Below, in pieces: positions 1 to 9,747 of a stretch of 32,827 nucleotides of DNA (position 1 is its first letter; every line of letters begins with the position of its first letter). The position numbers were made by a program, and so were the translations under genes. The DNA comes from Lachnospiraceae bacterium (GTDB lineage: Bacteria > Bacillota_A > Clostridia > Lachnospirales > Lachnospiraceae). Location: assembly GCA_028694115.1 (NCBI GenBank), contig JAQUUB010000047.1, positions 1 to 32,827 of the forward strand. Reading direction: 5' to 3'. The notes below the pieces were generated by a model, which saw only the letters and a program-made list of their open reading frames with translations, was not told the origin of the DNA and searched no databases.

Positions 1-117
1 AGCCTTACAGCTTTTACAAAAACAATACTGTACAAGCTGACATTTTCGACCATACTCTTTTTTTGGTGGGATAAACTCGCACCTTAAATACTTGTGCCCA
101 AAATCTACTTTCTTATT
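1..117. other. Unassigned sequence downstream of ilvB
   Basis: No gene can be named here. On the minus strand the frame that continues after the ilvB TGA stays open for all 39 codons to the window edge and encodes five cysteines, four of them in the last 14 codons, but no ATG, GTG or ribosome binding site opens it. An ATG in another frame near base 48 could start a gene that leaves the window. No convincing terminator follows ilvB, so the operon may continue leftward. Confidence 0.3.
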
Positions 118-1800
118 TCACACTTCACTCTTATTCAAATCTTCTGCATCAAAAGCTTCTGCAATTGCGCCACCTGGTGAAACCATTGGGAAAACCTTAT
201 CATCCTCAGGAATTACGCACTCAATAAGAACTGGTTTTTTTAATGCAATTGCTTTTTCTACCGCTGGTCCTACTTCTTCCATTTTTGTCACTCTGATTGC
301 ATCACATCCAAGTGCCTCTGCAACCTTACAGAAATCAACCTTATCCTCCAGGATAGTCTGTGAATATCGCTTGTCATAAAATAAGGTTTGCCATTGACGT
401 ACCATACCAAGGACATGATTATTCATCACTACTTGTATAATTGGTATCTGATAACGACTTGCGGTGGCTAATTCATTCATATTCATTCGAAAACAGCCAT
501 CACCTGCAATATTAATACAGATTTTATCAGGTTGACCCATTTTCGCTCCAATGCATGCTCCTAATCCATATCCCATAGTACCCAGTCCACCTGAGCTTAA
601 GAAGGTACGTGGTTTCGTGTAGGAATAGTACTGAGCCGCCCACATCTGGTGCTGACCAACATCTGTTGAAATAATGGCTTCGCCCTTTGTTACGCGATTA
701 ATTTCTTCAATGACATAAGGGCAGCTTAACTGGCTCTTATCATATTTTAATGGGAATTTCTCCTTGAGATCTTTGATATGATCGGTCCATTCCTTATTAT
801 CTTTCTGTGGAATCATACGATTTAATTGACTAAGGACTGCCTTTAAATCACCAACCACGGATGCATCTGTTTGAATGTTTTTATTGATTTCTGCTGCATC
901 AATATCAATATGCAGGATTTTCGCATGACTGGCAAATTTTTTAGCATTACTTACTACTCGATCAGAAAATCTAGCACCAAGTGCAATGAGCAAATCACAT
1001 TCGCCAACTCCTATATTGGATGTTTTCGTACCATGCATACCAATCATTCCGGTATAAAGAGGATCCTTTCCATCAAAAGCACCTTTTCCCATTAGTGTAT
1101 CACAAACAGGAGAATCTACCTTCTTTGCAAATTCAGAAACTTCTTTTTCAGCTCCGGAAATTACAGCTCCACCACCTAAATAAATAAATGGCTTTTTAGA
1201 CTGTTGAATCAATTTCACCGCAATTTCTAACTCTTCCTGCGTGAAGTTCTCAACTACCTCTATTTCTTCTGGCACCTGTTTTGTATATTCACATAACTTT
1301 GCAGTGACATCCTTTGTAATATCTACTAGAACCGGACCTGGTCTTCCCGATTTTGCTATCTTAAACGCTTTTCTTATCGTATCAGCAAGTGTTGAAACAT
1401 CCTTAACAATATAGCCATGTTTCGTAATTGGCATCGTAACACCTGCAATATCTACTTCCTGAAATGTATCCTTTCCAAGTAGTGGAAGAACTACATTTGC
1501 TGTTATGGCAACCATCGGAACACTATCCATATAGGCTGTGGCAATCCCTGTTACAAGATTGGTTGCACCAGGACCGCTTGTTGCCAGACATACACCGACT
1601 TTGCCAGTTGCCCTGGCATATCCATCTGCTGCATGCGACGCACCTTGCTCGTGAGAGGTAAGGACATGAAAAATCTCATCACTATGTTTATATAACGCAT
1701 CATATACATTTAAAATTGTTCCACCTGGATATCCAAAAACAGTGTCTACACCCTGCTCTTTCAGACATTCGATGACAATTTCTGCTCCTGTTAACTGCAT
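118..1800 (-). CDS. ilvB: Acetolactate synthase, large (catalytic) subunit
   Basis: Thiamine diphosphate enzyme that condenses two pyruvates to acetolactate (valine/leucine) or pyruvate with 2-oxobutyrate (isoleucine) in the cytoplasm. The 560 residues match the usual length. The N-terminal TPP domain has the SHEQGA stretch with the activating glutamate at residue 51 and the SGPGATN motif. A central domain follows, and the C-terminal TPP domain carries the GDG...NN cofactor motif (GDGCFRMN, then MNNHVLGM). AAGGAG lies 7 bases before the ATG at 1800. It is the last recognisable gene of leuB-ilvD-ilvB, 14 bases after ilvD. No small regulatory subunit gene (ilvN) lies inside the window; it could lie beyond the left edge. 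The anabolic biosynthetic enzyme is favoured over catabolic AlsS because of the operon. Confidence 0.96.
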   Translation of the reverse strand: MQLTGAEIVIECLKEQGVDTVFGYPGGTILNVYDALYKHSDEIFHVLTSHEQGASHAADGYARATGKVGVCLATSGPGATNLVTGIATAYMDSVPMVAITANVVLPLLGKDTFQEVDIAGVTMPITKHGYIVKDVSTLADTIRKAFKIAKSGRPGPVLVDITKDVTAKLCEYTKQVPEEIEVVENFTQEELEIAVKLIQQSKKPFIYLGGGAVISGAEKEVSEFAKKVDSPVCDTLMGKGAFDGKDPLYTGMIGMHGTKTSNIGVGECDLLIALGARFSDRVVSNAKKFASHAKILHIDIDAAEINKNIQTDASVVGDLKAVLSQLNRMIPQKDNKEWTDHIKDLKEKFPLKYDKSQLSCPYVIEEINRVTKGEAIISTDVGQHQMWAAQYYSYTKPRTFLSSGGLGTMGYGLGACIGAKMGQPDKICINIAGDGCFRMNMNELATASRYQIPIIQVVMNNHVLGMVRQWQTLFYDKRYSQTILEDKVDFCKVAEALGCDAIRVTKMEEVGPAVEKAIALKKPVLIECVIPEDDKVFPMVSPGGAIAEAFDAEDLNKSEV

Positions 1801-1814
1801 ACTCGATCTCCTTC

Positions 1815-3482
1815 CTATTTTTTATATTCTAAAATTGCTCCACGATTACCGCTTGTAACTAGTTCACGATATCTTGCCAGATATCCTGTCGTTATTTTAG
1901 GTTCTCTAGGAATCCATTTTTCTTTTCTTTTTGCAAGTTCTTCATCCGAAACTTTTACATTTAATGTATTTTCTGGAATGTTAATCTGTATAATATCCCC
2001 TTCTTTAACGAGCGCAATTGGTCCACCTACAGCGGCTTCTGGTGATACATGACCAATGGAAGCGCCACGGCTTGCACCTGAGAAACGTCCATCCGTAATA
2101 AGAGCTACCTTTTCTCCTAATCCCATTCCAGCAATCGCTGAGGTAGGATTCAGCATTTCTCTCATACCAGGACCACCTTTTGGTCCTTCATAACGGATTA
2201 CCACAACATCGCCTGCTACAATTTTTCCACCTTTAATTGCATCGATTGCATCTTCTTCACAGTCAAACACACGTGCTGGTCCTTCATGCACCATCATTTC
2301 AGGTGCTACTGCTGAACGTTTTACAACACCTGAATCAGGAGCAATATTTCCTTTTAAGACTGCAATTCCACCTGTTTCACTATATGGACGATCAATGGGT
2401 CTTATGACTTCTTCATTTCGATTACTAACACCTTCGATATTTTCTAAAACCGTCTTACCAGTTGCTGTAATCAAATCCGTAAATAAAAGATTCTTTTTAT
2501 TTAATTCATTCATAACTGCATAGACTCCACCCGCTTCATTTAAATCCTGCATATAGGTATGTCCTGCTGGTGCTAAATGACATAGATTAGGAGTTTTTGC
2601 ACTGATTTCATTTGCAATATCTACATTAAGATCTACACCTGCTTCATAAGCGATTGCTGGAAGATGTAACATGGAATTTGTAGAACATCCAAGAGCCATA
2701 TCAACGGTCAAGGCGTTTAAGAATGCCTTATCTGTCATAATATCTCTTGGTTTAATATCCTTTTTAAGAAGTTCCATTACCTTCATACCCGCTTGTTTCG
2801 CCAGACGGATTCTCTCCGAATAAACTGCTGGAATTGTTCCGTTACCCTGTAGTCCCATTCCAAGGGCTTCTGTTAAGCAGTTCATACTATTCGCCGTATA
2901 CATTCCAGAGCAGGAACCACAGGTAGGACATGCATGCTCCTCATAATCAAGTAATTCTTTCTCATCGATCTTACCAGCAGACTTTGCTCCAACTGCCTCA
3001 AACAGACTGGACAAGCTTGTATTACAGCCATTGACACGTCCTGCTAACATAGGTCCTCCCGATACGAATACCGTTGGAATATTTAGTCTGGCCGCTGCCA
3101 TCAATAATCCTGGAACATTTTTATCACAGTTTGGAATCATAACAAGTGCATCAAACTGATGAGCCAAAGCCATACATTCCGTAGAATCACAAATCAAATC
3201 TCTTGTTACCAGAGAGTATTTCATTCCTGTGTGACCCATTGCGATTCCATCACAAACAGCAATTGCTGGGAACATAATAGGGGTTCCACCTGCCATTGCG
3301 ACTCCCATCTTTACTGCATCACATATTTTATCCAGATTCATATGACCTGGTACAATTTCATTATAGGAACAGACAATCCCGATTAGCGGACGTTCCTGCT
3401 CTTCCTTGGTATATCCTAACGCATTAAATAACGATCTGTGAGGTGCCTGTTGATCACCTTTTGTAACATTATCACTTCTCAT
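1815..3482 (-). CDS. ilvD: Dihydroxy-acid dehydratase
   Basis: Iron-sulfur enzyme that dehydrates 2,3-dihydroxy-isovalerate and 2,3-dihydroxy-3-methylvalerate to the 2-oxo acids, the shared step before valine, leucine and isoleucine. The 555 residues are full length for the IlvD/Edd family. Likely cluster-binding cysteines are Cys119 in NCDKNVPG and Cys184/187/190 in [15 protein letters not shown]. The C-terminal part holds [11 protein letters not shown] and [10 protein letters not shown], which are family signatures. Isoleucine-valine IlvD rather than 6-phosphogluconate dehydratase is supported by lying between leuB and ilvB. The ATG at 3482 has AAGGGAG about 11 bases upstream. Confidence 0.96.
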   Translation of the reverse strand: MRSDNVTKGDQQAPHRSLFNALGYTKEEQERPLIGIVCSYNEIVPGHMNLDKICDAVKMGVAMAGGTPIMFPAIAVCDGIAMGHTGMKYSLVTRDLICDSTECMALAHQFDALVMIPNCDKNVPGLLMAAARLNIPTVFVSGGPMLAGRVNGCNTSLSSLFEAVGAKSAGKIDEKELLDYEEHACPTCGSCSGMYTANSMNCLTEALGMGLQGNGTIPAVYSERIRLAKQAGMKVMELLKKDIKPRDIMTDKAFLNALTVDMALGCSTNSMLHLPAIAYEAGVDLNVDIANEISAKTPNLCHLAPAGHTYMQDLNEAGGVYAVMNELNKKNLLFTDLITATGKTVLENIEGVSNRNEEVIRPIDRPYSETGGIAVLKGNIAPDSGVVKRSAVAPEMMVHEGPARVFDCEEDAIDAIKGGKIVAGDVVVIRYEGPKGGPGMREMLNPTSAIAGMGLGEKVALITDGRFSGASRGASIGHVSPEAAVGGPIALVKEGDIIQINIPENTLNVKVSDEELAKRKEKWIPREPKITTGYLARYRELVTSGNRGAILEYKK

Positions 3483-3532
3483 AATTTTATGAACTCCCTT
3501 CTATTCTTAATCATTATAGTTATATCAACCAA

Positions 3533-4615
3533 TTAGATTCTTTCCACAATCAGACTACCCATTTCCACAGTGCCAACCTGCATACAGCCTTCTGACATAA
3601 TATCACCCGTGCGATAGCCTTCCTTCAATACTTTCTTTACAGCCTCTTCAATTGCTTCTGCCTCTTTATCAAGATCAAGGCTTAATCGTAGCATCATGGC
3701 AGCAGACAAAATGGTTGCAATTGGATTTGCTTTATTCTGTCCAGCAATATCCGGCGCAGAACCATGACTTGGTTCATAAAGGCCAAATTTTGTTTCATTG
3801 AGACTTGCAGAAGCAAGCATCCCAATTGAGCCCGTGACCATACTTGCCTCATCGGATAAAATATCTCCAAACATGTTCTCTGTTAATATGACATCAAATT
3901 GTTTCGGATCTTTTACAAGCTGCATCGCACAGTTATCCACCAGCATATGCTCTAGTGTGACCTCCGGATAATCCTTTGCTACCTCTTCCACAATCTTTCT
4001 CCAAAGCCTTGAGGAATCAAGTACATTTGCTTTATCCACACTGGTTACCTTTTTTTTACGTTTCATTGCTATATCAAATCCTTTAATAGCGATTCTTCTA
4101 ATTTCATTTTCATCATAGGTTAGAGAGTCTACCGCTTTCAAAATGCCATTTTCTTCTGTAGTCCTTCGTTCTCCAAAGTATAGACCTCCCGTAAGCTCTC
4201 TTACAATCATCATGTCAAAACCATCACCAATAATTTCTGATTTTAGTGGACATGCCTCGGCTAATTCTTCAAACAAAACAGCTGGTCTTAAGTTGGCAAA
4301 AAGATTAAGAGCCTTTCGAATGGATAATAAACCTGCCTCTGGTCTTAAGTTCGGAGCAAGCTGATACCATGGTGAAGTTGTAGTATTACCACCAATGGAT
4401 CCCATTAGTACACAATCACTCTTTTTTGCTGCCTCAATGGCTTCCTCTGTTAAAGGTACTCCAGTCGCATCAATCGATGCTCCACCTAATAAGATATCTG
4501 TATACTCAAATTCATGACCATATTTCGTAGCTATCCTGTTAAGTACCTTCTTTGCTTCTCTGACGATTTCCGGACCGATTCCATCACCGGAAATACAACC
4601 AATCTTGTATCCCAT
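3533..4615 (-). CDS. leuB: 3-isopropylmalate dehydrogenase
   Basis: NAD-dependent oxidative decarboxylation of 3-isopropylmalate to 2-oxoisocaproate, third step of leucine synthesis. The protein of 360 residues has [13 protein letters not shown] at the N terminus, the substrate-loop sequence [13 protein letters not shown], the DNCAMQLV and [15 protein letters not shown] metal-site regions and the NAD-binding [15 protein letters not shown] chose the ATG at 4615 because AGGAAGG lies 9 bases upstream and the family begins here; the frame is open for 17 more codons upstream, but that stretch overlaps the promoter. First gene of the operon, followed 50 bases later by ilvD. The other leucine genes (leuA, leuC, leuD) are not in the window. 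Confidence 0.95.
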   Translation of the reverse strand: MGYKIGCISGDGIGPEIVREAKKVLNRIATKYGHEFEYTDILLGGASIDATGVPLTEEAIEAAKKSDCVLMGSIGGNTTTSPWYQLAPNLRPEAGLLSIRKALNLFANLRPAVLFEELAEACPLKSEIIGDGFDMMIVRELTGGLYFGERRTTEENGILKAVDSLTYDENEIRRIAIKGFDIAMKRKKKVTSVDKANVLDSSRLWRKIVEEVAKDYPEVTLEHMLVDNCAMQLVKDPKQFDVILTENMFGDILSDEASMVTGSIGMLASASLNETKFGLYEPSHGSAPDIAGQNKANPIATILSAAMMLRLSLDLDKEAEAIEEAVKKVLKEGYRTGDIMSEGCMQVGTVEMGSLIVERI

Positions 4616-4654
4616 AGTTCTCTTCCTTCCTATTCTCCAAAGCCTATCCTTATA

Positions 4655-4683
4655 ATAATATCCCATAATCCCTTAAAATTCAA
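4655..4683 (-). promoter_or_regulatory. Sigma-A promoter of leuB-ilvD-ilvB
   Basis: On the minus strand TTGAAT (4678-4683), a 17-base spacer and TATTAT (4655-4660). The predicted start near 4648 leaves a leader of about 33 bases, too short for a T-box or a leader-peptide attenuator, so control is probably by a repressor or activator protein at the promoter. Confidence 0.7.
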
Positions 4684-4710
4684 CGTTATTATTGAGAAAT
4701 TGTTTCTAAC

Positions 4711-4740
4711 AAAAAAAAGACTGTCATCAGTCTTTTTTTA
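4711..4740 (-). terminator. Intrinsic terminator after yajC
   Basis: A 12-bp perfect stem (4712-4723 with 4728-4739, core AAGACTG/CAGTCTT) closes a TCAT loop and ends in a run of T on either strand. It lies 19 bases beyond the yajC stop and separates that operon from leuB-ilvD-ilvB. Confidence 0.85.
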
Positions 4741-4758
4741 CATTAATATTCTTCAATT

Positions 4759-5070
4759 TTATTCTGCGTCTGGTTTTTCAATCTGAGCGATTGCCGATTT
4801 CTGCATTGGAATTCTGCAGTTCTTATTATTACCAAATTCAATTATTACTGTATCATCTGTTATATCAATTACAATACCGTAAAAGCCACTTGTTGTTAAT
4901 ACACTGTCGCCAACCTCCATCGTTGAAATCATTGATTTCAGACGATTCTGTTCCTTTTTCTGTGGACGAGCCATTGTAAAGTAAAAGAAACCTCCGATTA
5001 CAACTACGTATAATAATATCATTACAATGCTTCCCTGTGTTGCTGATGTTCCTGTTAATAAAATATTCAT
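4759..5070 (-). CDS. yajC: Preprotein translocase subunit YajC
   Basis: Small membrane protein that associates with the SecDF-YidC part of the Sec translocon. With the ATG at 5070 it has 103 residues: a short N terminus, one membrane helix (IVMILLYVVVIGGFFYF), the family motif ARPQKKEQNR just after it, and a soluble domain containing GDSVLTTSGFYGIV. AGGAGG lies 7 bases before this ATG; the frame is open for 20 codons further upstream but without a binding site. The gene follows tgt by 91 bases, a common clostridial and enterobacterial pairing, but secD and secF do not follow because a terminator closes the operon. Confidence 0.93.
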   Translation of the reverse strand: MNILLTGTSATQGSIVMILLYVVVIGGFFYFTMARPQKKEQNRLKSMISTMEVGDSVLTTSGFYGIVIDITDDTVIIEFGNNKNCRIPMQKSAIAQIEKPDAE

Positions 5071-5161
5071 TTTATTTCCTCCTAATTCTTTTTGCCTATT
5101 TATCATACACAATTGACTATTTTTGTACAAGTATTTTTAGATCTTTTTCATATTTATGGTA

Positions 5162-6298
5162 TTAATCCGTTTCTCCTGAAAGAATCATTTCTACTTTTTG
5201 CTTCTTGTATTCCAAAAATCGACCTTCTTCTAATGATGTTCTAATTTCTTCCATCAAACTATTATAGAAGTAAAGATTATGCAGAACACAAAGACGCATT
5301 CCTAACATTTCTTTTGCTTTTAATAAATGACGGATATACGCTCTGCTATAAGTACGGCAGGCTGGGCACTGACATCCTGGCTCGATTGGTTTTGGATCCG
5401 TCTCATATTTTGCATTGAACAGATTGATTTTCCCATGTGAAGTATAAACATGACCATGGCGGCCATTTCTACTCGGATATACACAGTCAAAGAAATCAAC
5501 ACCTCTTTCAACTGCTTCTAAAATATTGATAGGTGTTCCAACCCCCATCAGATAGGTTGGTTTATTCACTGGTAAATAAGGAACAGTTTCTTCAATCACA
5601 TGATACATTTCTTCATGAGATTCTCCTACTGCAAGTCCTCCAATTGCATATCCATCTAAATCAAGCTCCGAAATCTGTTTTGCATGTTCAATACGGATAT
5701 CCTTGAAAATTGCTCCCTGATTAATACCAAATAGCATTTGATCTTTATTAATGGTATCCTCTAGCGAATTCAAACGTGCCATTTCTGTTTTGCAGCGATG
5801 CAGCCATCTGGTGGTACGGTCTACCGAATTTTGTACATAGAAACGGTCTGCCTTTGAACTTGGACATTCATCAAATGCCATTGCAATCGTAGATGCAAGA
5901 TTTGATTGAATCTGCATGCTCTCTTCCGGTCCCATAAAAATTTTTCTTCCATCCACATGAGAAGAGAAATGTACACCCTCCTCCTTGATTTTGCGAAGAC
6001 CACTTAAGGAAAACACCTGAAATCCACCGGAATCTGTTAGAATCGGTTTATCCCAAACCATGAATTTGTGAAGACCACCCATTGCTTTCACAACCTGATC
6101 ACCTGGTCTAACATGCAAATGATACGTATTCGATAACTCTACCTGCGTTTTAATTCCTTGCAGGTCTTCTGTTGAAACTGCTCCTTTAATCGCAGCCGCT
6201 GTTCCTACATTCATAAAAACGGGAGTTTGAATCGTTCCATGAACCGTTTCAAACTCTCCTCTTTTTGCTCTTCCTTCTTGTTTTAGAATTCTATACAT
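5162..6298 (-). CDS. tgt: tRNA-guanine (queuine) transglycosylase
   Basis: Exchanges guanine 34 of GUN-anticodon tRNAs for preQ1 on the way to queuosine. The 378 residues form the usual TIM barrel with zinc site. Asp89 in DSGGFQVFSL and Asp271 in FDCVYPSRNGR match the catalytic aspartates; GGLAVGES is the base-binding loop. The zinc ligands are Cys309, Cys311, Cys314 and His at about 340, and His324 lies in YIRHLL close by. The start codon lies 1 base beyond the stop of the upstream VanY-type gene and has only a weak ribosome binding site, which suggests translational coupling. No queuosine synthesis genes (queCDEF, queA) are in the window. Confidence 0.96.
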   Translation of the reverse strand: MYRILKQEGRAKRGEFETVHGTIQTPVFMNVGTAAAIKGAVSTEDLQGIKTQVELSNTYHLHVRPGDQVVKAMGGLHKFMVWDKPILTDSGGFQVFSLSGLRKIKEEGVHFSSHVDGRKIFMGPEESMQIQSNLASTIAMAFDECPSSKADRFYVQNSVDRTTRWLHRCKTEMARLNSLEDTINKDQMLFGINQGAIFKDIRIEHAKQISELDLDGYAIGGLAVGESHEEMYHVIEETVPYLPVNKPTYLMGVGTPINILEAVERGVDFFDCVYPSRNGRHGHVYTSHGKINLFNAKYETDPKPIEPGCQCPACRTYSRAYIRHLLKAKEMLGMRLCVLHNLYFYNSLMEEIRTSLEEGRFLEYKKQKVEMILSGETD

Positions 6299-6299
6299 T

Positions 6300-7304
6300 T
6301 TATTTTAATCCAATCTGTTCTACATATTCTTCTAGAGTTATTCCCTGACTCATGATTTCCGTTGCTGCATCAACACCAACATATCGATAATGCCATGGCT
6401 CAAATTCTATTTTTGTAATCTCTTCTTTATTCCTTGGGTATCTTAAAATAAATCCATAACGATATCCGTTGTTCTTTAGCCACCTGCCTGCAAGGGTATT
6501 GGCAAATCCTGCATCAAGAGTTGTATAATCATTGCTGATAAAGTCAAAAGCCAGTCCCACCTGATGCTCACTCGTTCCCGGAATGGCAACTGTCTGGGCT
6601 GCAAGATTAATTGCCTCCTCTTGTGACATTCCTCTTTTCAAATAGCTTTTCACCTTACGATTAAATAAAACCGTCTGCTTATCATAATCTCTGTACGGGG
6701 AGCAGATTGCCAGTGTAACACCCTCTTCTTTTGCTGCCTTGATCATTTCCAAAACATGTTCTACCACCCGGACATCCGATTTAATATTTCCTCTAATGGT
6801 TCCTAATTCAAATTCGTAATCATCGGGTACCGGATTATCTTTGTTAATCAGGATTAACTGCCAGTCATCTTCAAATGTGGCATTCTTATATCCTTCTACT
6901 TCATCATAAATAATGGTTCCCTCTGCAATTGTTCCTGGATCCTTTGAAACCACATCATTTTCTGTCTCTTTTACCAGCTCTGCAATATCCTCCTCCGTTG
7001 CAGAGAACTTTGTAATATCCATTTTTTCTATTTCAATTGTACCCTCTTCTGATTCCAAAAATACTTTTGGGTCTGAAGAATCTGCTAATTCCTCTGAACC
7101 ACTCACTGGAAATGCAAAACTACTGCTTATCACAAATACAACCACCGTCAAGCAGATGGCTGCAATTCTTTTTCCATTATTTATAATTGGACTTACCACA
7201 TAATAAATAGCCAGAATAACAGCAACTAAAGAAAGAATCAGCTTTCGCAGTCCCTTACGATTCTTAGCTACAATTAATAATCTTTCCACAATTTTATCTT
7301 TCAT
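6300..7304 (-). CDS. VanY-family D-alanyl-D-alanine carboxypeptidase, membrane anchored
   Basis: Predicted zinc peptidase of family M15B that trims the terminal D-Ala of peptidoglycan stem peptides outside the cell. The 334 residues begin with a basic stretch, then two membrane helices at about residues 20-40 and 47-65, a spacer of about 90 residues rich in Glu and Asp, and the catalytic domain. Zinc ligands are His247 and Asp254 (SEHQVGLAFDF) and His305 (EPWHYRYVG), with Glu302 as the likely base; SPYRDYDKQ at about 202-210 is the arginine motif. GAGGAG lies 10 bases upstream of the ATG at 7304. There is no vanRS or other resistance gene nearby, so a housekeeping wall role is more likely than vancomycin resistance. 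Confidence 0.88.
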   Translation of the reverse strand: MKDKIVERLLIVAKNRKGLRKLILSLVAVILAIYYVVSPIINNGKRIAAICLTVVVFVISSSFAFPVSGSEELADSSDPKVFLESEEGTIEIEKMDITKFSATEEDIAELVKETENDVVSKDPGTIAEGTIIYDEVEGYKNATFEDDWQLILINKDNPVPDDYEFELGTIRGNIKSDVRVVEHVLEMIKAAKEEGVTLAICSPYRDYDKQTVLFNRKVKSYLKRGMSQEEAINLAAQTVAIPGTSEHQVGLAFDFISNDYTTLDAGFANTLAGRWLKNNGYRYGFILRYPRNKEEITKIEFEPWHYRYVGVDAATEIMSQGITLEEYVEQIGLK

Positions 7305-7336
7305 CTACTAAAAGCTCCTCTAACTAGAACTTGTAC

Positions 7337-7364
7337 ATATTAAATCTATCATAATATTCTACAA
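7337..7364 (-). promoter_or_regulatory. Candidate promoter of the vanY-like/tgt/yajC operon
   Basis: Minus strand TTGTAG (7359-7364), 16-base spacer, TAATAT (7337-7342), about 33 bases upstream of the peptidase start. The match is moderate, in very AT-rich sequence. Confidence 0.4.
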
Positions 7365-7410
7365 AATGCACCATATTTTTACACAATTTTATAACTTATT
7401 AATAAGGAAC

Positions 7411-7439
7411 TTGCTATTTAGGAGAAGAATCTATAAAAT
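7411..7439 (+). promoter_or_regulatory. Candidate promoter of aroC
   Basis: TTGCTA (7411-7416), 17-base spacer, TAAAAT (7434-7439), 73 bases upstream of the aroC ATG. It is divergent from the promoter of the peptidase operon. Confidence 0.5.
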
Positions 7440-7512
7440 ACAAACTATGAGACAAAAATATGCCGTTACAAGCGGCTCAAACATTCAGGAATAAGAAAAG
7501 AAAGGGATTACA

Positions 7513-8610
7513 ATGTCAGGATCTACACTTGGAAATTACTTTAAAATTACTACATGGGGAGAATCACACGGAAAAGGAATCGGTGTGGTCATAGATGGAT
7601 GTCCTGCCGGACTTTCCTTATGTGAAGACGATATCCAGAAATTACTAAACCGTCGGAAACCTGGTCAGACAAAATATGCAACTCCTCGTAAGGAGGATGA
7701 TTCTGTGGAAATCCTATCAGGCATTTTTGAAGGAAAGACAACTGGGACTCCCATATCTCTTGTGGTTTATAATCAATCACAGCAATCAAAGGACTACCGT
7801 GAAATTGCCACTTACTATCGACCTGGTCATGCTGATTTTACATTTGATAGTAAATATGGTTTCCGCGATTACCGTGGCGGAGGACGGTCCTCTGGACGTG
7901 AAACCATCGGTCGTGTCGCAGCCGGCGCCATTGCCATGAAAATTTTAAATGAATTAGGGATAGAGATTTGTGCTTATACCGAATCCATTGGCCCAATCTC
8001 TATTAATCATAATAATTTTGATAAAGAAGAAATACTAAATAATTCTTTATCCATGCCAGATCACAATGCTTTCCTTCAGGCATCTGATTATTTGGATCAA
8101 TGCATGAAGAGTCAGGATTCCTCTGGTGGTGCCATCGGCTGCAGTATCACGGGTATGCCAATTGGAATTGGGGAACCTGTTTTTGATAAGCTCAGTGCAA
8201 ATCTTGCAAAAGCAATTTTTTCTATTGGTGCAGTAAAAGCCTTTGAAATCGGGGATGGATTTTCAGTTGCTTCTTCTAAGGGTTCCACCAATAATGATTC
8301 TTTTCTGGTCAGTAATGACAAAATCAAAAAATCCACCAATCATTCTGGTGGAATTTCAGGTGGAATGTCTGATGGTGCAGATATATTTTTCCGGGCAGCT
8401 ATAAAACCAACTCCCTCCATCTCTTCCACTCAGAATACGGTTAATCAGTCCCTTGAAGAAATCGAAATTAACATCCATGGGCGACATGACCCCGTCATTG
8501 TTCCACGAGCTGTTGTTGTTGTAGAATCCATGGCTGCAATTACAATTGTGGATTTATTATTTGCAAATATGAATTCACGGATGGATAAAATGAAAGATTT
8601 TTATTTATAA
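7513..8610 (+). CDS. aroC: Chorismate synthase
   Basis: Reduced-FMN-dependent enzyme that removes phosphate from 5-enolpyruvylshikimate-3-phosphate to give chorismate, last step of the shikimate pathway. The 365 residues match the family. Signatures are WGESHGKGIGVVIDGCPAG at the N terminus, NRRKPGQ, and DYRGGGRSSGRET with the catalytic histidine and arginine neighbourhood; a C-terminal HDPVIVPRAVVV segment follows. AAAGGG lies 6 bases before the ATG. It is a single gene with its own promoter and terminator; no other shikimate gene is near. Confidence 0.97.
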   Translation: MSGSTLGNYFKITTWGESHGKGIGVVIDGCPAGLSLCEDDIQKLLNRRKPGQTKYATPRKEDDSVEILSGIFEGKTTGTPISLVVYNQSQQSKDYREIATYYRPGHADFTFDSKYGFRDYRGGGRSSGRETIGRVAAGAIAMKILNELGIEICAYTESIGPISINHNNFDKEEILNNSLSMPDHNAFLQASDYLDQCMKSQDSSGGAIGCSITGMPIGIGEPVFDKLSANLAKAIFSIGAVKAFEIGDGFSVASSKGSTNNDSFLVSNDKIKKSTNHSGGISGGMSDGADIFFRAAIKPTPSISSTQNTVNQSLEEIEINIHGRHDPVIVPRAVVVVESMAAITIVDLLFANMNSRMDKMKDFYL

Positions 8611-8614
8611 AAAC

Positions 8615-8654
8615 AGGCCTGTGAGAATGAAATCTGCTCACAGGCCTATTTTTT
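8615..8654. terminator. Bidirectional terminator between aroC and the lactonase gene
   Basis: Perfect 11-bp stem AGGCCTGTGAG (8615-8625) with CTCACAGGCCT (8637-8647) around an 11-base loop. Six T follow on the plus strand and five on the minus strand, so both convergent genes are served. Confidence 0.92.
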
Positions 8655-9702
8655 ATAATTTGTGTAACACAATACAGTTTCCTTGATTAAAGTGTATTTC
8701 AGGTCCATTCATAATCAATGTATGTTTCTCTAAATCCATATGGAAAAACGTAATCGCATTTGATTCATTATTTAAACACATAATGTGTTTGCAATCTGGA
8801 AACACTTCGATATCCTTTGGATAATCACCACTGATTGGAAGAATAAACAGCTTTTCAAGCTCTCCCGTCTTTTCATCTCTTTTAAAAGCAGCTACACTGT
8901 TATCTCCCGCATTAGAACAAAAGATATAGTCTCCACTTTCTGACAACTGGATGGTAGAAGCTGCTGATCCTCCTGCATGATAATTATTTAAGGTAGGAAC
9001 ATTTTGAATTTTATTGAACTGGGGCTGACCGTTGACCTCTTCATAAGAATAAACATCAATATAACACTTCATCTCATGAACAATATAAGCGAATTTTCCA
9101 TCAAGAGAGAATTTAATATGTCTGGGTGCTGACTCCTGTTCGCTGCGAATAATATCTACCAGCTTTAATTTACCCGTTTTATGATCCAGGCTATAAACCT
9201 TTACATGATCCATACCAAGATCTGCTGCACACAGATACTTATTATCTCTTGTCATTTTTACACAGTTTACATGTGGTCTGAAATTTCTCTCTGCTACACT
9301 TCCTAATCCTTTATGAAAGACTTCATCTGTAATTTGCTGAACTCCTCCATCCTCATCAAGGGATAATACCGTAATTTTCCCATCATGATATCCAGCTACA
9401 AATAAAAATTTGTCATTATAATCGGTAGAAATATAGCATCCTCTCATCCCATTAATTGGAGCTGAATTGATTTCTACCAGATCTCCATCTTTTAAAATTT
9501 GAAAGGCCTCTACTCCAGCATCCGTAATAGAATACAACCATTTCCCATTATGAGAAACTGTTAGATAAGAGGGATTTGTAATCTCTACCTTTTTACGTTC
9601 TTTTATTCTTCCTTTTTCTATATCAGCATCAAAAATACTGATTCCATGATTGTCACCCTGTGTATAACCGGCAACATAAGCTACATATTTATCCTTTGCC
9701 AT
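8653..9702 (-). CDS. Beta-propeller lactonase family protein (6-phosphogluconolactonase-like)
   Basis: Predicted cytoplasmic seven-bladed propeller of the COG2706 / YbhE type, some members of which hydrolyse 6-phosphogluconolactone. The 349 residues have no signal peptide. Repeating blades can be seen: VAYVAGYTQG, YLTVSHNGKWLYSI, FLFVAGYHDGKI, RPHVNCVKMTRDNKYLCAADLG, APRHIKFSLDGKFAYIVHE, STIQLSESGDYIFCSNAG and PKDIEVFPDCKHIMCLN. The RPHVN and PRHI elements are typical of the family. No glucose-6-phosphate dehydrogenase gene is near, so the true substrate is open. The ribosome binding site before the ATG at 9702 is weak. Confidence 0.85.
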   Translation of the reverse strand: MAKDKYVAYVAGYTQGDNHGISIFDADIEKGRIKERKKVEITNPSYLTVSHNGKWLYSITDAGVEAFQILKDGDLVEINSAPINGMRGCYISTDYNDKFLFVAGYHDGKITVLSLDEDGGVQQITDEVFHKGLGSVAERNFRPHVNCVKMTRDNKYLCAADLGMDHVKVYSLDHKTGKLKLVDIIRSEQESAPRHIKFSLDGKFAYIVHEMKCYIDVYSYEEVNGQPQFNKIQNVPTLNNYHAGGSAASTIQLSESGDYIFCSNAGDNSVAAFKRDEKTGELEKLFILPISGDYPKDIEVFPDCKHIMCLNNESNAITFFHMDLEKHTLIMNGPEIHFNQGNCIVLHKL

Positions 9703-9747
9703 ACTAATTAACCATGCCTTTCTTACAGCTTGCTTATCGCTAGAAAT

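Noticed and set aside
4616..4710. T-box or leader attenuator before leuB
   Set aside because: The promoter predicted at 4655-4683 leaves only about 33 bases of leader, with no hairpin or T-box core.
6300..7304. Vancomycin resistance gene
   Set aside because: VanY-type peptidases are common in clostridia; no vanHAX or vanRS is present and the neighbours are housekeeping genes.
7471..7486. GCCG/CGGC hairpin before aroC as an attenuator
   Set aside because: The stem is only four pairs, with no T-run and no alternative pairing.
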